A stretch of 64,000 bases of DNA. Source: Alphaproteobacteria bacterium. GTDB lineage: Bacteria > Pseudomonadota > Alphaproteobacteria > UBA7985 > JAUIBT01. The translations under genes were made by a program, and so were the position numbers. Position 1 is the stretch's first letter, and the number at the start of each line of letters is the position of its first letter. Under the pieces are notes generated by a model. The model was given only the letters and a program-made list of their open reading frames with translations, had not been told where the DNA came from and did not search any database. Below are positions 34,503 to 44,252 of the stretch, one piece after another. Location: assembly GCA_030428255.1 (NCBI GenBank), contig JAUIBT010000003.1:1-64000 (forward strand). The letters run 5' to 3'.

Positions 34503-34954
34503 TCAGCGAACTTCGGGCGGATAAACGAGGGATGGGATCACCTCACTCTAGGCCCGCCGCCAACAGGGACGTTTCAGGATGTGGCGGATCAAGGATTAGA
34601 CCGTTGTGATCAGCCCCTCTGAAGGCACCGGACAACGCTGCCATGCAATCAGAGAAAATTCGCAAGGCTTACAGACGCGGCGGTCGAGTCTGACACAGCG
34701 ACCGGCCGTTGGCAGTCGCCCATCGCCACGGCGGTGGTTAAGGCAATCGTTACGGGTTGCCGCTCTGGGCTTGGTCCTTTTGGAATACCGCGCTCGATGA
34801 TGACCTCAGGCCGTCATGAGCAACGCCTGGCTACTCTTCGCACTTCCCTCTGATTTGCACACTGCGTGGAATTTTCTTGCGCAACGTGATGGCGTTCGTG
34901 TATACGATACCAATACTGGAACGATGTTCCGCACAGTGAAACTAGGAGGTCTCT
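34503..34954. other. Intergenic stretch before the dct/pim cluster
   Basis: No gene is convincing. GC-rich frames on both strands lack motifs. The last 100 bp should carry the promoter of the catabolic operon; it includes TGTATACGATACCAATACTG, the dyad GGAAC-GAT-GTTCC at 34918-34930 and an overlapping dyad listed next. Confidence 0.5.
34926..34942 (+). promoter_or_regulatory. Candidate IclR-family operator
   Basis: GTTCCGCACAGTGAAAC is a near-palindrome of the form GTTYC-N7-GRAAC, the general look of IclR-family sites. It ends 12 bp before dctP and its Shine-Dalgarno. The IclR gene at 37863 in the same cluster is the natural candidate to bind it. No binding data are available. Confidence 0.4.
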
Positions 34955-36010
34955 ATGAAGTTCTTGAAAACCGTGGTTCTGGCCGCATCTCTTGCCGTGC
35001 TGGGCACGGCCGCCGCTGCTGAAACCGTGCTGATCCACAGCGAGGCGGGGCCGAACCGCGGCGCGCGCGCCGTTTCGTTGCAATGGTTCGCTGACCAGGT
35101 GCAGGAACGGTCGGGTGGCGACCTTCGCATCGACATCCAGTGGGGTGGCGCGTTGTTCAAAGCCAACGCTTCTGTGTCGTCGATCCGCGACGGTGTGGCC
35201 GACCTGGGCTCGGTCATCGCGGTGTACTTCCCGCAGGAAATGGTGAGCTATGGCATCGCCGACCTGCCGCTTCAAAACCCCGACTCGTGGGTTGGCATGC
35301 GCGCTACGGACGAACTGATGCGTAGTTCTGACGCGATCCGTGCGGCGCTTGCCGACATGAATCTGGTCTATATCGGCACCTGGACGACCAGCCAGGTCAA
35401 TATCGGCTGTAAGGACGCCGCTATCCGGTCTGCTGCGGATGTCGACGGTCTCAAGGTTCGCGGTGTTGGTGCCTATGGCAAAGTCTTCGGCGAAATGGGT
35501 GCCAATATGGTCCGCATGTCGATCTATGACGCCTATCAAGGGCTGGATACCGGGTTGATCGACTGTTCGCAGGGCTATTCCTATGCGGTGGCCGCGCTCA
35601 AGCAGGCAGAGGTCATGAACACCTATACGCAGCTGAACTGGGGGCAAGTTGGTGGCCTCGGCATCTTCATGAACAAGGCAATGTTCGACAGCCTAACGCC
35701 CGAGCAACAGGCGGTGCTTGAAGAAACCGGCAGCGACATGGTCGACCAGTTCGGTCAAGCGATCACAATCGCCAATGAAAAGGCAATCGCGTCGATGCAA
35801 GAGCAGGGCGTTGAGATCATCGAGCTGTCGGACGAGGATCGCGCGATCTTTGTCGAGCGCGGAGCACCGTTCGTCGACCAGTGGGTCGAGTCCGCGAACG
35901 CCTCTGGTCTGCCCGGTGAGGCGCTGCTCGATGAGTACCGTGTACTGATCGCGAAGTACACCGCGATCCGTGACAACGACGGCTACCCATGGAAAATGGA
36001 AAGCAACTAA
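34955..36010 (+). CDS. dctP: TRAP transporter periplasmic binding protein (DctP family)
   Basis: A 351-residue DctP-type binding protein. The signal peptide MKFLKTVVLAASLAVLGTAAAA is cut before ETVLIHSEAG. Family features follow, with Arg in DGLKVRGVGAYG at the usual ligand carboxylate position and the dimer-forming long helix near the end. AGGAGG lies 6 nt before the ATG. It binds a carboxylate in the periplasm and delivers it to the DctQM pair. Next to a pim-like operon, a dicarboxylate such as pimelate or adipate is a sensible guess. The gene ends in TAATG, overlapping dctQ by one base. Confidence 0.9.
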   Translation: MKFLKTVVLAASLAVLGTAAAAETVLIHSEAGPNRGARAVSLQWFADQVQERSGGDLRIDIQWGGALFKANASVSSIRDGVADLGSVIAVYFPQEMVSYGIADLPLQNPDSWVGMRATDELMRSSDAIRAALADMNLVYIGTWTTSQVNIGCKDAAIRSAADVDGLKVRGVGAYGKVFGEMGANMVRMSIYDAYQGLDTGLIDCSQGYSYAVAALKQAEVMNTYTQLNWGQVGGLGIFMNKAMFDSLTPEQQAVLEETGSDMVDQFGQAITIANEKAIASMQEQGVEIIELSDEDRAIFVERGAPFVDQWVESANASGLPGEALLDEYRVLIAKYTAIRDNDGYPWKMESN

Positions 36011-36522
36011 TGCTTGTTCGCCTTGAGAGCATTCTGCTTGCGCTTGGAGCCTTGGCAGTCATGTTGCTTGGCGTTCTGATTGCAGGCAACGTGGTGGCGC
36101 GGTCGGTGTTCGGCACATCGATCCCCGACAGCGTCATCATCGTGCAGGAGTTGATGGTTGCGGCCATCCTCCTGCCGCTTGCAGCAACAACGGCGTCACG
36201 CGCCCATATCTGCGTCGAGTTCATCTCAGACAGGTTCGGTGCGCGCGTCAAGTCGTGGCTTATCGTTCTGGGAACTGTCGTCGGGATGCTGGCCCTGATG
36301 CCGCTGATCTATGCTGGCTGGCGCGAGTTCATCTCGAACTGGGGTTCGGGCAGTTTCTACTTCGGCGACCTCGCGCTGCCGAAATGGCCAGGCAAGCTCA
36401 TTTTCCTGCTGGGGTTTGGCGCGTGCTGGCTGCGGCTTCTTGAAATGGCAATCCGGGATACGCGTACGATCCTGGCCGGTGGCATCGTCGATGACCAGCA
36501 CGAAGTGGGAGAGATAGAGTGA
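36010..36522 (+). CDS. dctQ: TRAP transporter small permease (DctQ family)
   Basis: A 170-residue four-helix membrane protein, the small subunit of a TRAP transporter. Helices are around LALGALAVMLLGVLIAGNVV, IIVQELMVAAILLPLAA, WLIVLGTVVGMLALMPLIY and KLIFLLGFGACWLRLLEM. ASRAHICVEFI is the conserved block. It pairs with DctM to accept substrate from DctP and uses a sodium gradient in known members. The start at 36010 overlaps dctP by one base and its stop overlaps the GTG of dctM. Confidence 0.88.
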   Translation: MLVRLESILLALGALAVMLLGVLIAGNVVARSVFGTSIPDSVIIVQELMVAAILLPLAATTASRAHICVEFISDRFGARVKSWLIVLGTVVGMLALMPLIYAGWREFISNWGSGSFYFGDLALPKWPGKLIFLLGFGACWLRLLEMAIRDTRTILAGGIVDDQHEVGEIE

Positions 36523-37859
36523 TTGATCCGACCACTATTGGCCTGATCGCCTTCGCGGCTGTCCTTGTGCTGCTGGCGCTGCGCGTACCAATTGCTTTTA
36601 CGCTGGCCCTGGTTGCTACCGTTGCGACCTTTTTCGTCTACGCTATGCGGACCGGTAATTTTTCGCCCGAACGTGCCCTCGTGCCGACGGCATCGATGGT
36701 TTTCTCGAACTCTTTCAACCTGTTCCATTCGTATGACTTGTCGATGATCCCGCTATTCGTCGCGCTTGGGCATATTGCCTATCGCGCCGAGATCACGACC
36801 AAGATCTATAATGCGGCCAAGGTCTGGCTCACCCACCTGCCCGGCGGGGTAGCGATGGCCTCGGTCGTGGGCTGCGGCGGGTTCTCGGCAATCACAGGAT
36901 CGTCGATCGCTTGTGCCTCGACCATGGGGCGTATCTGCACGCCCGAGATGATGCGCATGGGTTATGACAATCGTCTTGCAACGGCATCGGTCGCGGCAGG
37001 CGGTACTCTGGGCTCACTGATCCCGCCCTCGGTCCTGTTCATCGTCTACGGTATCTTTACCGAGACCTCGATTTCAAAACTGTTCCTGGCGGGCGTGCTG
37101 CCCGGGTTGATCTCGCTCTTGGGGTTCGTCCTGGTTATCGCGTTCTGGGTCTGGCGGGATCCGAAGATCGCACCGCCCTCCGGCGAGGATATCGCGCCAG
37201 GCGGCAGACGCGCGGCAGCGCTGGCGGCTTGGCCCGCCATCCTGCTGTTCGTGGTGATCGTCGGCGGCATCTATGGCGGCATTTTTACCGCGACCGAAGC
37301 GGCATCCGTTTCCGTCGCTGCGGCGGTGCTGATCGGGGTGTTTCAGCGCAAGTTGACCCTAGACGATCTGTGGCAAAGCTTCAAAGAGACCTGCACCCAG
37401 ACCGCGGCGATCTTCCTGATCGCGGCGGGGGCGAAGATCTTTGTTGCGTTCATCGCCCTGACCGGTGTGGCCCCCATGATCGTGAACGCGGTGACGACCG
37501 CCGAGCCGTCTGTAGCCACGCTGATGATCTGTATTGCGCTGATCTACCTCCTGCTAGGCATGTTCCTGGACCCGATTGGGATCATGGTACTAACCCTGCC
37601 GTTGATGATCCCGCTGGTCGAATCCTATGGTCTTAACCTGATCTGGTTCGGCGTAGTGATCATTAAGCTGCTGGAGATCGGCTTGATCACGCCGCCTGTC
37701 GGGCTGAACGTCTTCGTCATCTCCAACGTTGTGGGTCGGGATGCGCCGATTGACCGGATCTTTGCAGGCATTGCGCGGTTCCTGGTCATCGATGTCATTG
37801 TGTTGATCCTCATCATGGTCTTTCCCATAATCTCTCTGCTTTTACCGCAGGGGATGTAA
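36519..37859 (+). CDS. dctM: TRAP transporter large permease (DctM family)
   Basis: A 446-residue multi-helix permease. It has the family's repeated motifs, for example MASVVGCGGFSAITGSSIAC and GGTLGSLIPPSVLFIVYG in the first half, and ATEAASVSVAAAV and LITPPVGLNVFVISNV in the second. GTG at 36519 overlaps the dctQ stop. Together DctPQM would import the substrate of the downstream beta-oxidation enzymes. Three bases separate its stop from the iclR start. Confidence 0.92.
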   Translation: MIDPTTIGLIAFAAVLVLLALRVPIAFTLALVATVATFFVYAMRTGNFSPERALVPTASMVFSNSFNLFHSYDLSMIPLFVALGHIAYRAEITTKIYNAAKVWLTHLPGGVAMASVVGCGGFSAITGSSIACASTMGRICTPEMMRMGYDNRLATASVAAGGTLGSLIPPSVLFIVYGIFTETSISKLFLAGVLPGLISLLGFVLVIAFWVWRDPKIAPPSGEDIAPGGRRAAALAAWPAILLFVVIVGGIYGGIFTATEAASVSVAAAVLIGVFQRKLTLDDLWQSFKETCTQTAAIFLIAAGAKIFVAFIALTGVAPMIVNAVTTAEPSVATLMICIALIYLLLGMFLDPIGIMVLTLPLMIPLVESYGLNLIWFGVVIIKLLEIGLITPPVGLNVFVISNVVGRDAPIDRIFAGIARFLVIDVIVLILIMVFPIISLLLPQGM

Positions 37860-37862
37860 GGA

Positions 37863-38639
37863 ATGAAAGCTGACACCGAAGACCGAAATTTCGTCAACGC
37901 GCTGGCACGGGGGCTCAAGGTGCTTGGCACGTTTCGCGCCTCGGACCAGGGCCTGTCGCACACCGAAATCTGCAATCGTACCGGGCTGTCCAAGGCTACT
38001 GTCTCGCGGCTAGCCCATACGCTGAAGGCCACCGGCTTTGTTATACAGGATACGCGGTCGGGGCTTTTTCGGCTGGGGCCGGCCTCGGTGGCGCTTGGAT
38101 TGGTGGCGAACGCCCAGACCTCGTTTATGGACCTGATCGAGGACGAGATGCAGGATCTTGCGGACCGCACGGGAACGCTGGCGTTGATCGGGGTGCGGAA
38201 CGGGGACAGGATGATGCTGGTTCGCACGTGGCGCCCGGAAGGTGCCGCGTCGATCTGGCTGGAGCCTGGACACCGGGTACCGGTTCTCGGGTCGTCGACC
38301 GGACAAGCCTTTGTCGCGGCGCTGAGCGATGCAGCGTTTGACGCGTTGGACCCCGATGATGACCTTCGAGCCTTCCGCGCCGATGGGTACGCTCAATTGG
38401 TCGCCAACGGATTTACCAGTCCCCCAACCGATACGCGTTTTGCTGCGACCATCAACGCGGTGGCCGTGCCCTACCTGGCCCGCGAATACGGCGAACCGAT
38501 TGCGTTTTCCTGCGGTGCATTGCCCGACATGCTGAGCGACGAGCGCATTCGTGAAGAAGTAGGCCCAAGTTTGCGTGAACTGGTGCGCGAGCTCGAGGTC
38601 AAGACCGGACAGGTGAGCGCTTTGGCTCGCAGAGGATAG
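37863..38639 (+). CDS. IclR-family transcriptional regulator
   Basis: 258 residues. The N-terminal winged helix has FVNALARGLKVLGTF and a recognition helix HTEICNRTGLSKATVSRLA. The C-terminal effector domain ends with ALPDMLSDERIREEVGPSLR and contains VAVPYLAREYG. Its place between transporter and enzymes, in the same direction, suggests it senses the substrate or a CoA ester and controls the cluster, perhaps through the site at 34926. The Cys-containing FSCGALPD segment stands where relatives bind small carboxylates. Confidence 0.9.
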   Translation: MKADTEDRNFVNALARGLKVLGTFRASDQGLSHTEICNRTGLSKATVSRLAHTLKATGFVIQDTRSGLFRLGPASVALGLVANAQTSFMDLIEDEMQDLADRTGTLALIGVRNGDRMMLVRTWRPEGAASIWLEPGHRVPVLGSSTGQAFVAALSDAAFDALDPDDDLRAFRADGYAQLVANGFTSPPTDTRFAATINAVAVPYLAREYGEPIAFSCGALPDMLSDERIREEVGPSLRELVRELEVKTGQVSALARRG

Positions 38640-38647
38640 GAAGTGAA

Positions 38648-40729
38648 ATGGAAGACGTGATCTCATACGCCCTGGAGGACAATATCGCTGTGGTCGCGAT
38701 CGACAGCCCGCCGGTAAACGCGCTGGGGCTGGCGGTCAGGCGCGGTCTTGTTGATGCAATCGCGAAAGCTGAGAACGACGGCGCGAAAGCCGTGCTGATT
38801 TACGCCGAGGGGCGGACCTTTCCCGCTGGCGCCGACATCCGCGAGTTTGGCAAGCCGCCGCAGGAACCGATTTTGCCCGATGTCTGCGCACGGATTGAAG
38901 CGTCTGACGTTCTTGTCGTGGCCGCGTTGCACGGTACTGCTCTCGGCGGTGGTCTTGAGGTGGCGCTTGGCGCGGATTACCGCATCGCGGCGCCCGGAAC
39001 GCGCGTGGGGATGCCCGAAGTGTTGATCGGTTTGCTCCCCGGCGCGGGCGGTACACAAAGATTGCCCCGCCTGATCGGCGTCGAGAAGGCCATCGACGTT
39101 ATCACCAGCGGTCGCCAGGTCGGTGCAGCAGAGGCGCTGGACATGGGCATTATCGACCGGATCGACAATGAATCGCCGCGCGAAGCCGGTCTGGCCTACA
39201 CCCGAGACCTGCTTGCACAAGACGCGCCGCGTCGCCCAATCAGCGCGATGCCAGCGCCCACGCCGGTGGATTTCGATGCGGCTTATGATGCCGCGTTGAA
39301 AAAGGCGCGCGGCCAGATCTCGCCCTCCTACGCCGTGCGCGGGATCCAGGCGGCCTGCGAATTGGAGTTCGCAGAAGGCATGGCCCGGGAACGGGCGCTA
39401 TTCCGCGAATTGATGGAAACCGATCAACGTGCCGCGCTGATCCATGCGTTCTTTGGCGAGCGTGCGGTATCGAGCCTGCCCGAGCTAAAAGGCGTTACGC
39501 CGCGTCCCGTCGCTTCTGTCGGTATCATCGGCGGTGGCACCATGGGCGCGGGCATCGCCACGGCGGCGCTGCTGTCTGGTCTCGAGGTTGTTTTGCTTGA
39601 AATGACCGAGGATGCCGCGGACGCCGCCAAGGGGCGGATTGTCAAGAGCATCTTGGGTGCGGTGAAGCGCGGCAAGATCGACCAGGCCCGCTTTGACCAC
39701 CTGACCGGCACGGCTCTAAAATTGAGCACCGACTACGACGCTCTTGCGAAGGTCGATCTGGTAATCGAGGCCGTGTTCGAGGATATGGGTGTCAAGAAAC
39801 AGGTCTTTGCCAAGCTCGACGCCGTGTGCAAACCAGGCGCCGTGCTGGCCACCAACACCTCTTATCTCGATGTGAACGAAATCGCGGCGGCAACCAGCCG
39901 GCCCGGGGATGTGATCGGGCTGCACTTCTTCTCGCCTGCGTATGTGATGAAGCTGCTCGAGGTTGTCGTGGCCGAACGTACGGCTACCGATGTCGTGGCG
40001 ACTGGATTTGCCCTTGGCAAAAAGCTGGGCAAGGTCTCTGTGCGGGCCGGTGTCTGCGACGGGTTCATCGGCAACCGTATTCTGCTGGCCTATCGCACAG
40101 CCGCCGATCACATGGTGCTGGAAGGTGCATCGCCCTTCCAGATCGATCGGGTCATGCTCGACTTCGGTTTCGCCATGGGACCGTTCCAGGTCGGCGATCT
40201 GGCCGGTCTTGATATCGGCTGGGCCACCCGCAAGCGGCTGGCACCCACGCGCGATCCGCGTGAACGGGTGCCGACCTATGCCGACAAGCTCTGTGAACAG
40301 GGGCATCTGGGGCAGAAGACCGGGCGCGGCTACTACATCTACGGCGATGGTGCTGCGAAAGAAAACCCTGAGGTCCTGACGCTGATTGACGCCGAGCGTG
40401 ATGCTTTGGGGATCACGCCCCGGGAATTCTCGGATGACGAGATCTTGCGCCGATACATGTGCGCCATGGTCAACGAGGGCGCCCGCGTGGTCGGAGAAGG
40501 CATCGCGCGCAGACCGCTTGACGTCGATATGGTGTTCCTGACCGGCTACGGCTTTCCCCGCTATCGCGGCGGTCCGATGAAATGGGCCGACATGCAGGGG
40601 CTAAAGCGCATTCTGGACGACATCAACACCTTCGCTGAGGCGGACTCCTATTTCTGGCAGCCTGCTCCGCTGCTCACGGAACTGGTGGCCCAGGGCAAGA
40701 CCTTCGACGATCTGAACAAGGAAACATGA
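38648..40729 (+). CDS. pimF: Bifunctional enoyl-CoA hydratase / 3-hydroxyacyl-CoA dehydrogenase (PimF-like)
   Basis: 693 residues. The N-terminal crotonase domain has the oxyanion-hole segments GRTFPAGADIREF and HGTALGGGLEVALGADYRIA, and the catalytic Glu segment MPEVLIGLLPGAGGTQRLPR. From about 295 an NAD-binding dehydrogenase domain begins VGIIGGGTMGAGIA; LHFFSPAYVMKLLEVV holds the catalytic His and Glu partners. It hydrates the trans-2-enoyl-CoA and oxidises the resulting 3-hydroxyacyl-CoA. Length and domain order match PimF of the dicarboxylate pim operon (about 700 residues) as well as FadJ. GGA lies before the ATG. The symbol is by context. Confidence 0.85.
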   Translation: MEDVISYALEDNIAVVAIDSPPVNALGLAVRRGLVDAIAKAENDGAKAVLIYAEGRTFPAGADIREFGKPPQEPILPDVCARIEASDVLVVAALHGTALGGGLEVALGADYRIAAPGTRVGMPEVLIGLLPGAGGTQRLPRLIGVEKAIDVITSGRQVGAAEALDMGIIDRIDNESPREAGLAYTRDLLAQDAPRRPISAMPAPTPVDFDAAYDAALKKARGQISPSYAVRGIQAACELEFAEGMARERALFRELMETDQRAALIHAFFGERAVSSLPELKGVTPRPVASVGIIGGGTMGAGIATAALLSGLEVVLLEMTEDAADAAKGRIVKSILGAVKRGKIDQARFDHLTGTALKLSTDYDALAKVDLVIEAVFEDMGVKKQVFAKLDAVCKPGAVLATNTSYLDVNEIAAATSRPGDVIGLHFFSPAYVMKLLEVVVAERTATDVVATGFALGKKLGKVSVRAGVCDGFIGNRILLAYRTAADHMVLEGASPFQIDRVMLDFGFAMGPFQVGDLAGLDIGWATRKRLAPTRDPRERVPTYADKLCEQGHLGQKTGRGYYIYGDGAAKENPEVLTLIDAERDALGITPREFSDDEILRRYMCAMVNEGARVVGEGIARRPLDVDMVFLTGYGFPRYRGGPMKWADMQGLKRILDDINTFAEADSYFWQPAPLLTELVAQGKTFDDLNKET

Positions 40730-41904
40730 TGTTGAAACAGGCTGTTATCGTGGCTGCTGGCCGGACCGGGCTGGCAAAATCTTTTCGCGGATCGCTGAAC
40801 CAGACCCACGGCGCAACCATGACGGGGCACGTGATCGCGTCTTTGATGGCGCGTACCGGGCTGGCACCGGACGAAATCGAAGACGTGGTGATCGGCTGCG
40901 GCTATCCAGAAGGCGAAACCGGGGGCAACATTGCCCGGCAAGCCGGGCTACGCGCGGGCCTGTCTAAGGTATCTGCCGGACATACCGTCAGCCGCTTTTG
41001 TGCCAGCGGGCTTCAGGCCATCGCGACCGCAGCCAACTCGATCACCGCTGACGGCTCGGGCCCTCTTGTGGCCGGTGGCGTGGAAAGCATCAGCCTAATC
41101 CAGCCCAAGACGCGCAGGGCCCCCGAGCCAAAGCTGATGGCTGAGATGCCCGAGCTTTACATGACCATGATCGAAACTGCCGATCTGGTGGCCGAGCGTT
41201 ATGGCATCACCCGCGAGGCGCAGGATGAGCTTTCGCTGCTGTCACAGCAACGCACTGCGGCAGCACAACAGGCCGGGCGGTTCGCGGAAGAGATTATTCC
41301 CTTGGACACAAGGATGGCGGTAAAAGACAAAGAGACGGGCGAAGTTTCAGAAAAACCCGTCACGCTGGATCGCGACGAATGCAACCGGCCGGGCACCACG
41401 CTCGAGGGTCTTGCATCGCTGGCGCCGGTACGCGAGGGCGGCTTTGTCACCGCAGGCAACGCCAGCCAGTTGTCTGACGGTGCGGCAGCCTTGATCCTCA
41501 TGGATGCGGATGAAGCAGAAAAGCGCCACCTAGAACCGCTCGGCGCATTTAAGGGGTTCGCGGTTGCCGGGTGCGGACCCGAAGAAATGGGCATCGGCCC
41601 GGTCTTCGCCGTGCCGCGCCTGCTGGAACGCCATGGCCTGAATGTCGATGACATCGACCTATGGGAGCTGAACGAAGCCTTTGCCAGTCAGGCGATCTAT
41701 TGCAAGGACAGGCTGGGAATCGATCCCGAGCGGCTGAACGTGAACGGCGGCTCGATCTCGGTTGGCCATCCCTTCGGCATGACCGGCGCGCGGCTGGCAA
41801 CGCATCTTCTGTACGAAGGCCGCCGCCGCGGGGCGAAGCTGGGTGTTGTCACCATGTGCATCGCCGGAGGCATGGGTGCCGCCGGACTGTTTGAAATCTA
41901 CTGA
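40726..41904 (+). CDS. pimB: Acetyl-CoA acyltransferase (thiolase, PimB-like)
   Basis: 392 residues, typical thiolase. The nucleophilic Cys is in [15 protein letters not shown] near 89, the His in [19 protein letters not shown] near 350 and the second Cys in [17 protein letters not shown] near 380. ELNEAFASQ is also present. It cleaves 3-ketoacyl-CoA with CoA, shortening the chain by two carbons. It overlaps the upstream gene by 4 nt (ATGA). The length agrees with PimB. Confidence 0.9.
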   Translation: MMLKQAVIVAAGRTGLAKSFRGSLNQTHGATMTGHVIASLMARTGLAPDEIEDVVIGCGYPEGETGGNIARQAGLRAGLSKVSAGHTVSRFCASGLQAIATAANSITADGSGPLVAGGVESISLIQPKTRRAPEPKLMAEMPELYMTMIETADLVAERYGITREAQDELSLLSQQRTAAAQQAGRFAEEIIPLDTRMAVKDKETGEVSEKPVTLDRDECNRPGTTLEGLASLAPVREGGFVTAGNASQLSDGAAALILMDADEAEKRHLEPLGAFKGFAVAGCGPEEMGIGPVFAVPRLLERHGLNVDDIDLWELNEAFASQAIYCKDRLGIDPERLNVNGGSISVGHPFGMTGARLATHLLYEGRRRGAKLGVVTMCIAGGMGAAGLFEIY

Positions 41905-41916
41905 TCGGAGGGCCGA

Positions 41917-43116
41917 ATGGACCTTAATTACACCAAGGAAGAAATCGCCTTCCGCGAGGAAGTCCGCGAATTCCTGGCCGAGAGCCTGCCATCGGAACTG
42001 GCCGCCAAGGTACGGGCCGGTGAGGAACTGACCAAGGCGGACCAGGAACGCTGGCATGCGATTCTAAACGCAAGGGGTTGGCTGGCTCCGAACTGGCCGG
42101 TCGAGTATGGAGGTTGCGGTTGGGACGCCGTGCGTCGGCATATTTTCGAAGAGGAATGTGCGCTGGCTGGCACACCTCGCATCGTGCCATTTGGACTGGC
42201 AATGCTGGGACCTGTGCTGATGCAATTCGGGTCGGACGAGCAGAAGGCCCATTATCTGCCGCGCATTCTGAATGGCGACGACTGGTGGTGTCAGGGTTAT
42301 TCCGAGCCGGGCGCGGGCTCGGACCTAGCCAGCGTGAGAACCCGCGCGGTGCGTGACGGTGACCACTATATCGTCAATGGCCAGAAGACCTGGACGACGC
42401 TTGGTCAGCACGCGAACATGATTTTCTGCCTCGTGCGCACGGATCCTGACGTCAAGCAACAGGCGGGCATCAGTTTCCTTTTGGTCGACATGAACACCCC
42501 GGGCGTCGAGGTCCGCCCGATCACGCTTCTGGACGGCACGCCCGAGGTCAACGAGGTCTTCTTCGATGACGTGAAGGTGTCGGTCGAGAACCTCGTGGGC
42601 GAAGAGAACAAGGGCTGGACCTACGCAAAGTACCTGCTGACCCACGAGCGCACGAACATCGCCGGCGTGGGCTTTTCGCGCGCCGGACTGGCGGCGGTCA
42701 AGCGCATCGCCCGTCAGGAAATGGCTGGTGGGCGCCCGCTGATCGAAAACCCCTACTTTGCCGCGCGCCTTGCCCAGGTCGAGATTGACCTGATGGCAAT
42801 GGCAACGACCAACCTGCGGATCATTTCGCGGGCGGCCAGCGGCCAGGCACCTGGGGTCGAAAGCTCTATGCTCAAGGTCAAGGGTACGGCGATCCGGCAA
42901 GAGATCAACAATCTCGCCCGGCACGCTGCTGGCCCTTTTGCCATGCCCTTCGTCTCGGAAGCTCTGGAGGGCGACAATAACAGCATCGGTCCGGATTACG
43001 CCCGGCCCGTCACACGCCAGTATCTGAACAACCGCAAGCTGTCGATTTTCGGCGGCTCGAACGAAATTCAGCGAGGGATCATCGCAAAAACCATGTTGGC
43101 AGGAGGTGCACGATGA
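41917..43116 (+). CDS. pimC: Acyl-CoA dehydrogenase, large-subunit type (PimC-like)
   Basis: 399 residues. FAD-binding and active-site regions are recognisable: QGYSEPGAGSDLASVRTRA, GQKTWTTLGQHANMIFCLVR and the C-terminal IFGGSNEIQRGIIAK. The usual catalytic Glu region near 240-260 is THERTNIAGVGFSRAGLA. In the pim operon, paired large and small subunits form pimeloyl-CoA dehydrogenase; the next gene overlaps by 4 nt and is the natural partner. It would pass electrons to ETF, whose local etfB copy is broken. Confidence 0.88.
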   Translation: MDLNYTKEEIAFREEVREFLAESLPSELAAKVRAGEELTKADQERWHAILNARGWLAPNWPVEYGGCGWDAVRRHIFEEECALAGTPRIVPFGLAMLGPVLMQFGSDEQKAHYLPRILNGDDWWCQGYSEPGAGSDLASVRTRAVRDGDHYIVNGQKTWTTLGQHANMIFCLVRTDPDVKQQAGISFLLVDMNTPGVEVRPITLLDGTPEVNEVFFDDVKVSVENLVGEENKGWTYAKYLLTHERTNIAGVGFSRAGLAAVKRIARQEMAGGRPLIENPYFAARLAQVEIDLMAMATTNLRIISRAASGQAPGVESSMLKVKGTAIRQEINNLARHAAGPFAMPFVSEALEGDNNSIGPDYARPVTRQYLNNRKLSIFGGSNEIQRGIIAKTMLAGGAR

Positions 43117-44252
43117 ATTTCGAGCTAACCGAGGAGCAGCAGATGCTGCAGGACACACTGCGCAGATTTCTGGCTGATCGCTATGACTCCAGTGTGCGCA
43201 ATGGCATCCTCGACAGTGATCTGGGCTATTCGCCAGACATCTGGCGGCAACTGGCAGAGTTGGGGGTGATCGGCGCGCTGTTCACCGAAGATCAGGGCGG
43301 ATTCGGTGGGTCCGGCATCGATATAGCGACCGTCTTCGAAGAGCTTGGCCGCGCTGGCGTGGTCGAGCCGATGCTCGATACCGCGATCATCGGGGGCGGG
43401 TTGATTGCCGCGCTCGGGGATGACGCGCAAATGCCGCTGGTCGAATTTGTCATCGCCGGGGAAACCCATTTGGCGCTGGCGCATGGCGAAGCCGGAGCCC
43501 GCTATGACCTGGACCATGTCGCGACCCGCGCCGAAGAGCGCGACGGAGACATCCTGTTGTCTGGGCGAAAAGCGGTCGTGGTCAATGCCGAGGCCGCGGA
43601 TTACCTGATCGTCTCGGCCCGTGACAGCGGGTCGGTGACTAGTCAGGAGGGGATTTCCCTGTTTCTGGTGCCGCGCGACGCGGCAGGGGTGACGCTTGTC
43701 GGTTATCCGCTTGTCGGTGGCGGGCGGGCCGCAGAAGTTGCTCTTGATGGCGTACGCCTGCCAGCGACTGCGCGGCTGGGGGCTTCTGGCGCGGGCTACA
43801 CCGCCCTGAACGAGCGCCTTGCAGCTGCGCATGTCGCACTTTCGGCAGAGGCGCTCGGCGCGATGGAAAGCGCAACCGCGCTGACCCGCGACTACCTGAT
43901 GACGCGAAAGCAATTCGGACGGGCCATCGGCACCTTCCAAGCTCTTCAGCATCGCTTCGCCGACCTCATGGTTGAGATGGAACAGGCCCGTTCGGTCGTC
44001 ATCCTTGCCGCAGGGCACCTCGAGGACAGCGCGCCGACACGCGATCTCAACACCGCTGCCGCGCGCAACCTGATTGGCCGCGTCGGGCGGTTGGTCGCCG
44101 AGGATACGATCCAGTTGCACGGCGGCATTGCGATGACACAAGAATACGAACTGGCACATTTCGCCAAGCGCATCCTGATGACCGACCATCGCTTTGGCGA
44201 TGCCGATTATCATCTCGAGCGTTTCGTGGCGTTGTCGAGTGCTGCCGCGTGA
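43113..44252 (+). CDS. pimD: Acyl-CoA dehydrogenase, small-subunit type (PimD-like)
   Basis: 379 residues of the acyl-CoA dehydrogenase fold. It is more diverged than its partner in the middle domain. Recognisable parts are LGVIGALFTEDQGGFGGSGI, LTRDYLMTRKQFGRAIGTFQ (the usual R..FG..I..FQ FAD contact) and LHGGIAMTQEYELAHFAKR. The overlap with pimC (ATGA) and with the next gene suggests fixed stoichiometry. Such unequal pairs form heteromeric dehydrogenases, as in PimCD or ChsE-type enzymes. Confidence 0.86.
   Translation: MNFELTEEQQMLQDTLRRFLADRYDSSVRNGILDSDLGYSPDIWRQLAELGVIGALFTEDQGGFGGSGIDIATVFEELGRAGVVEPMLDTAIIGGGLIAALGDDAQMPLVEFVIAGETHLALAHGEAGARYDLDHVATRAEERDGDILLSGRKAVVVNAEAADYLIVSARDSGSVTSQEGISLFLVPRDAAGVTLVGYPLVGGGRAAEVALDGVRLPATARLGASGAGYTALNERLAAAHVALSAEALGAMESATALTRDYLMTRKQFGRAIGTFQALQHRFADLMVEMEQARSVVILAAGHLEDSAPTRDLNTAAARNLIGRVGRLVAEDTIQLHGGIAMTQEYELAHFAKRILMTDHRFGDADYHLERFVALSSAAA

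Noticed and set aside
34814-35647. Long minus-strand frame of 277 codons
   Set aside because: It is antisense to dctP, whose signal peptide, ribosome site and family features are clear; the opposing frame has no recognisable motif.
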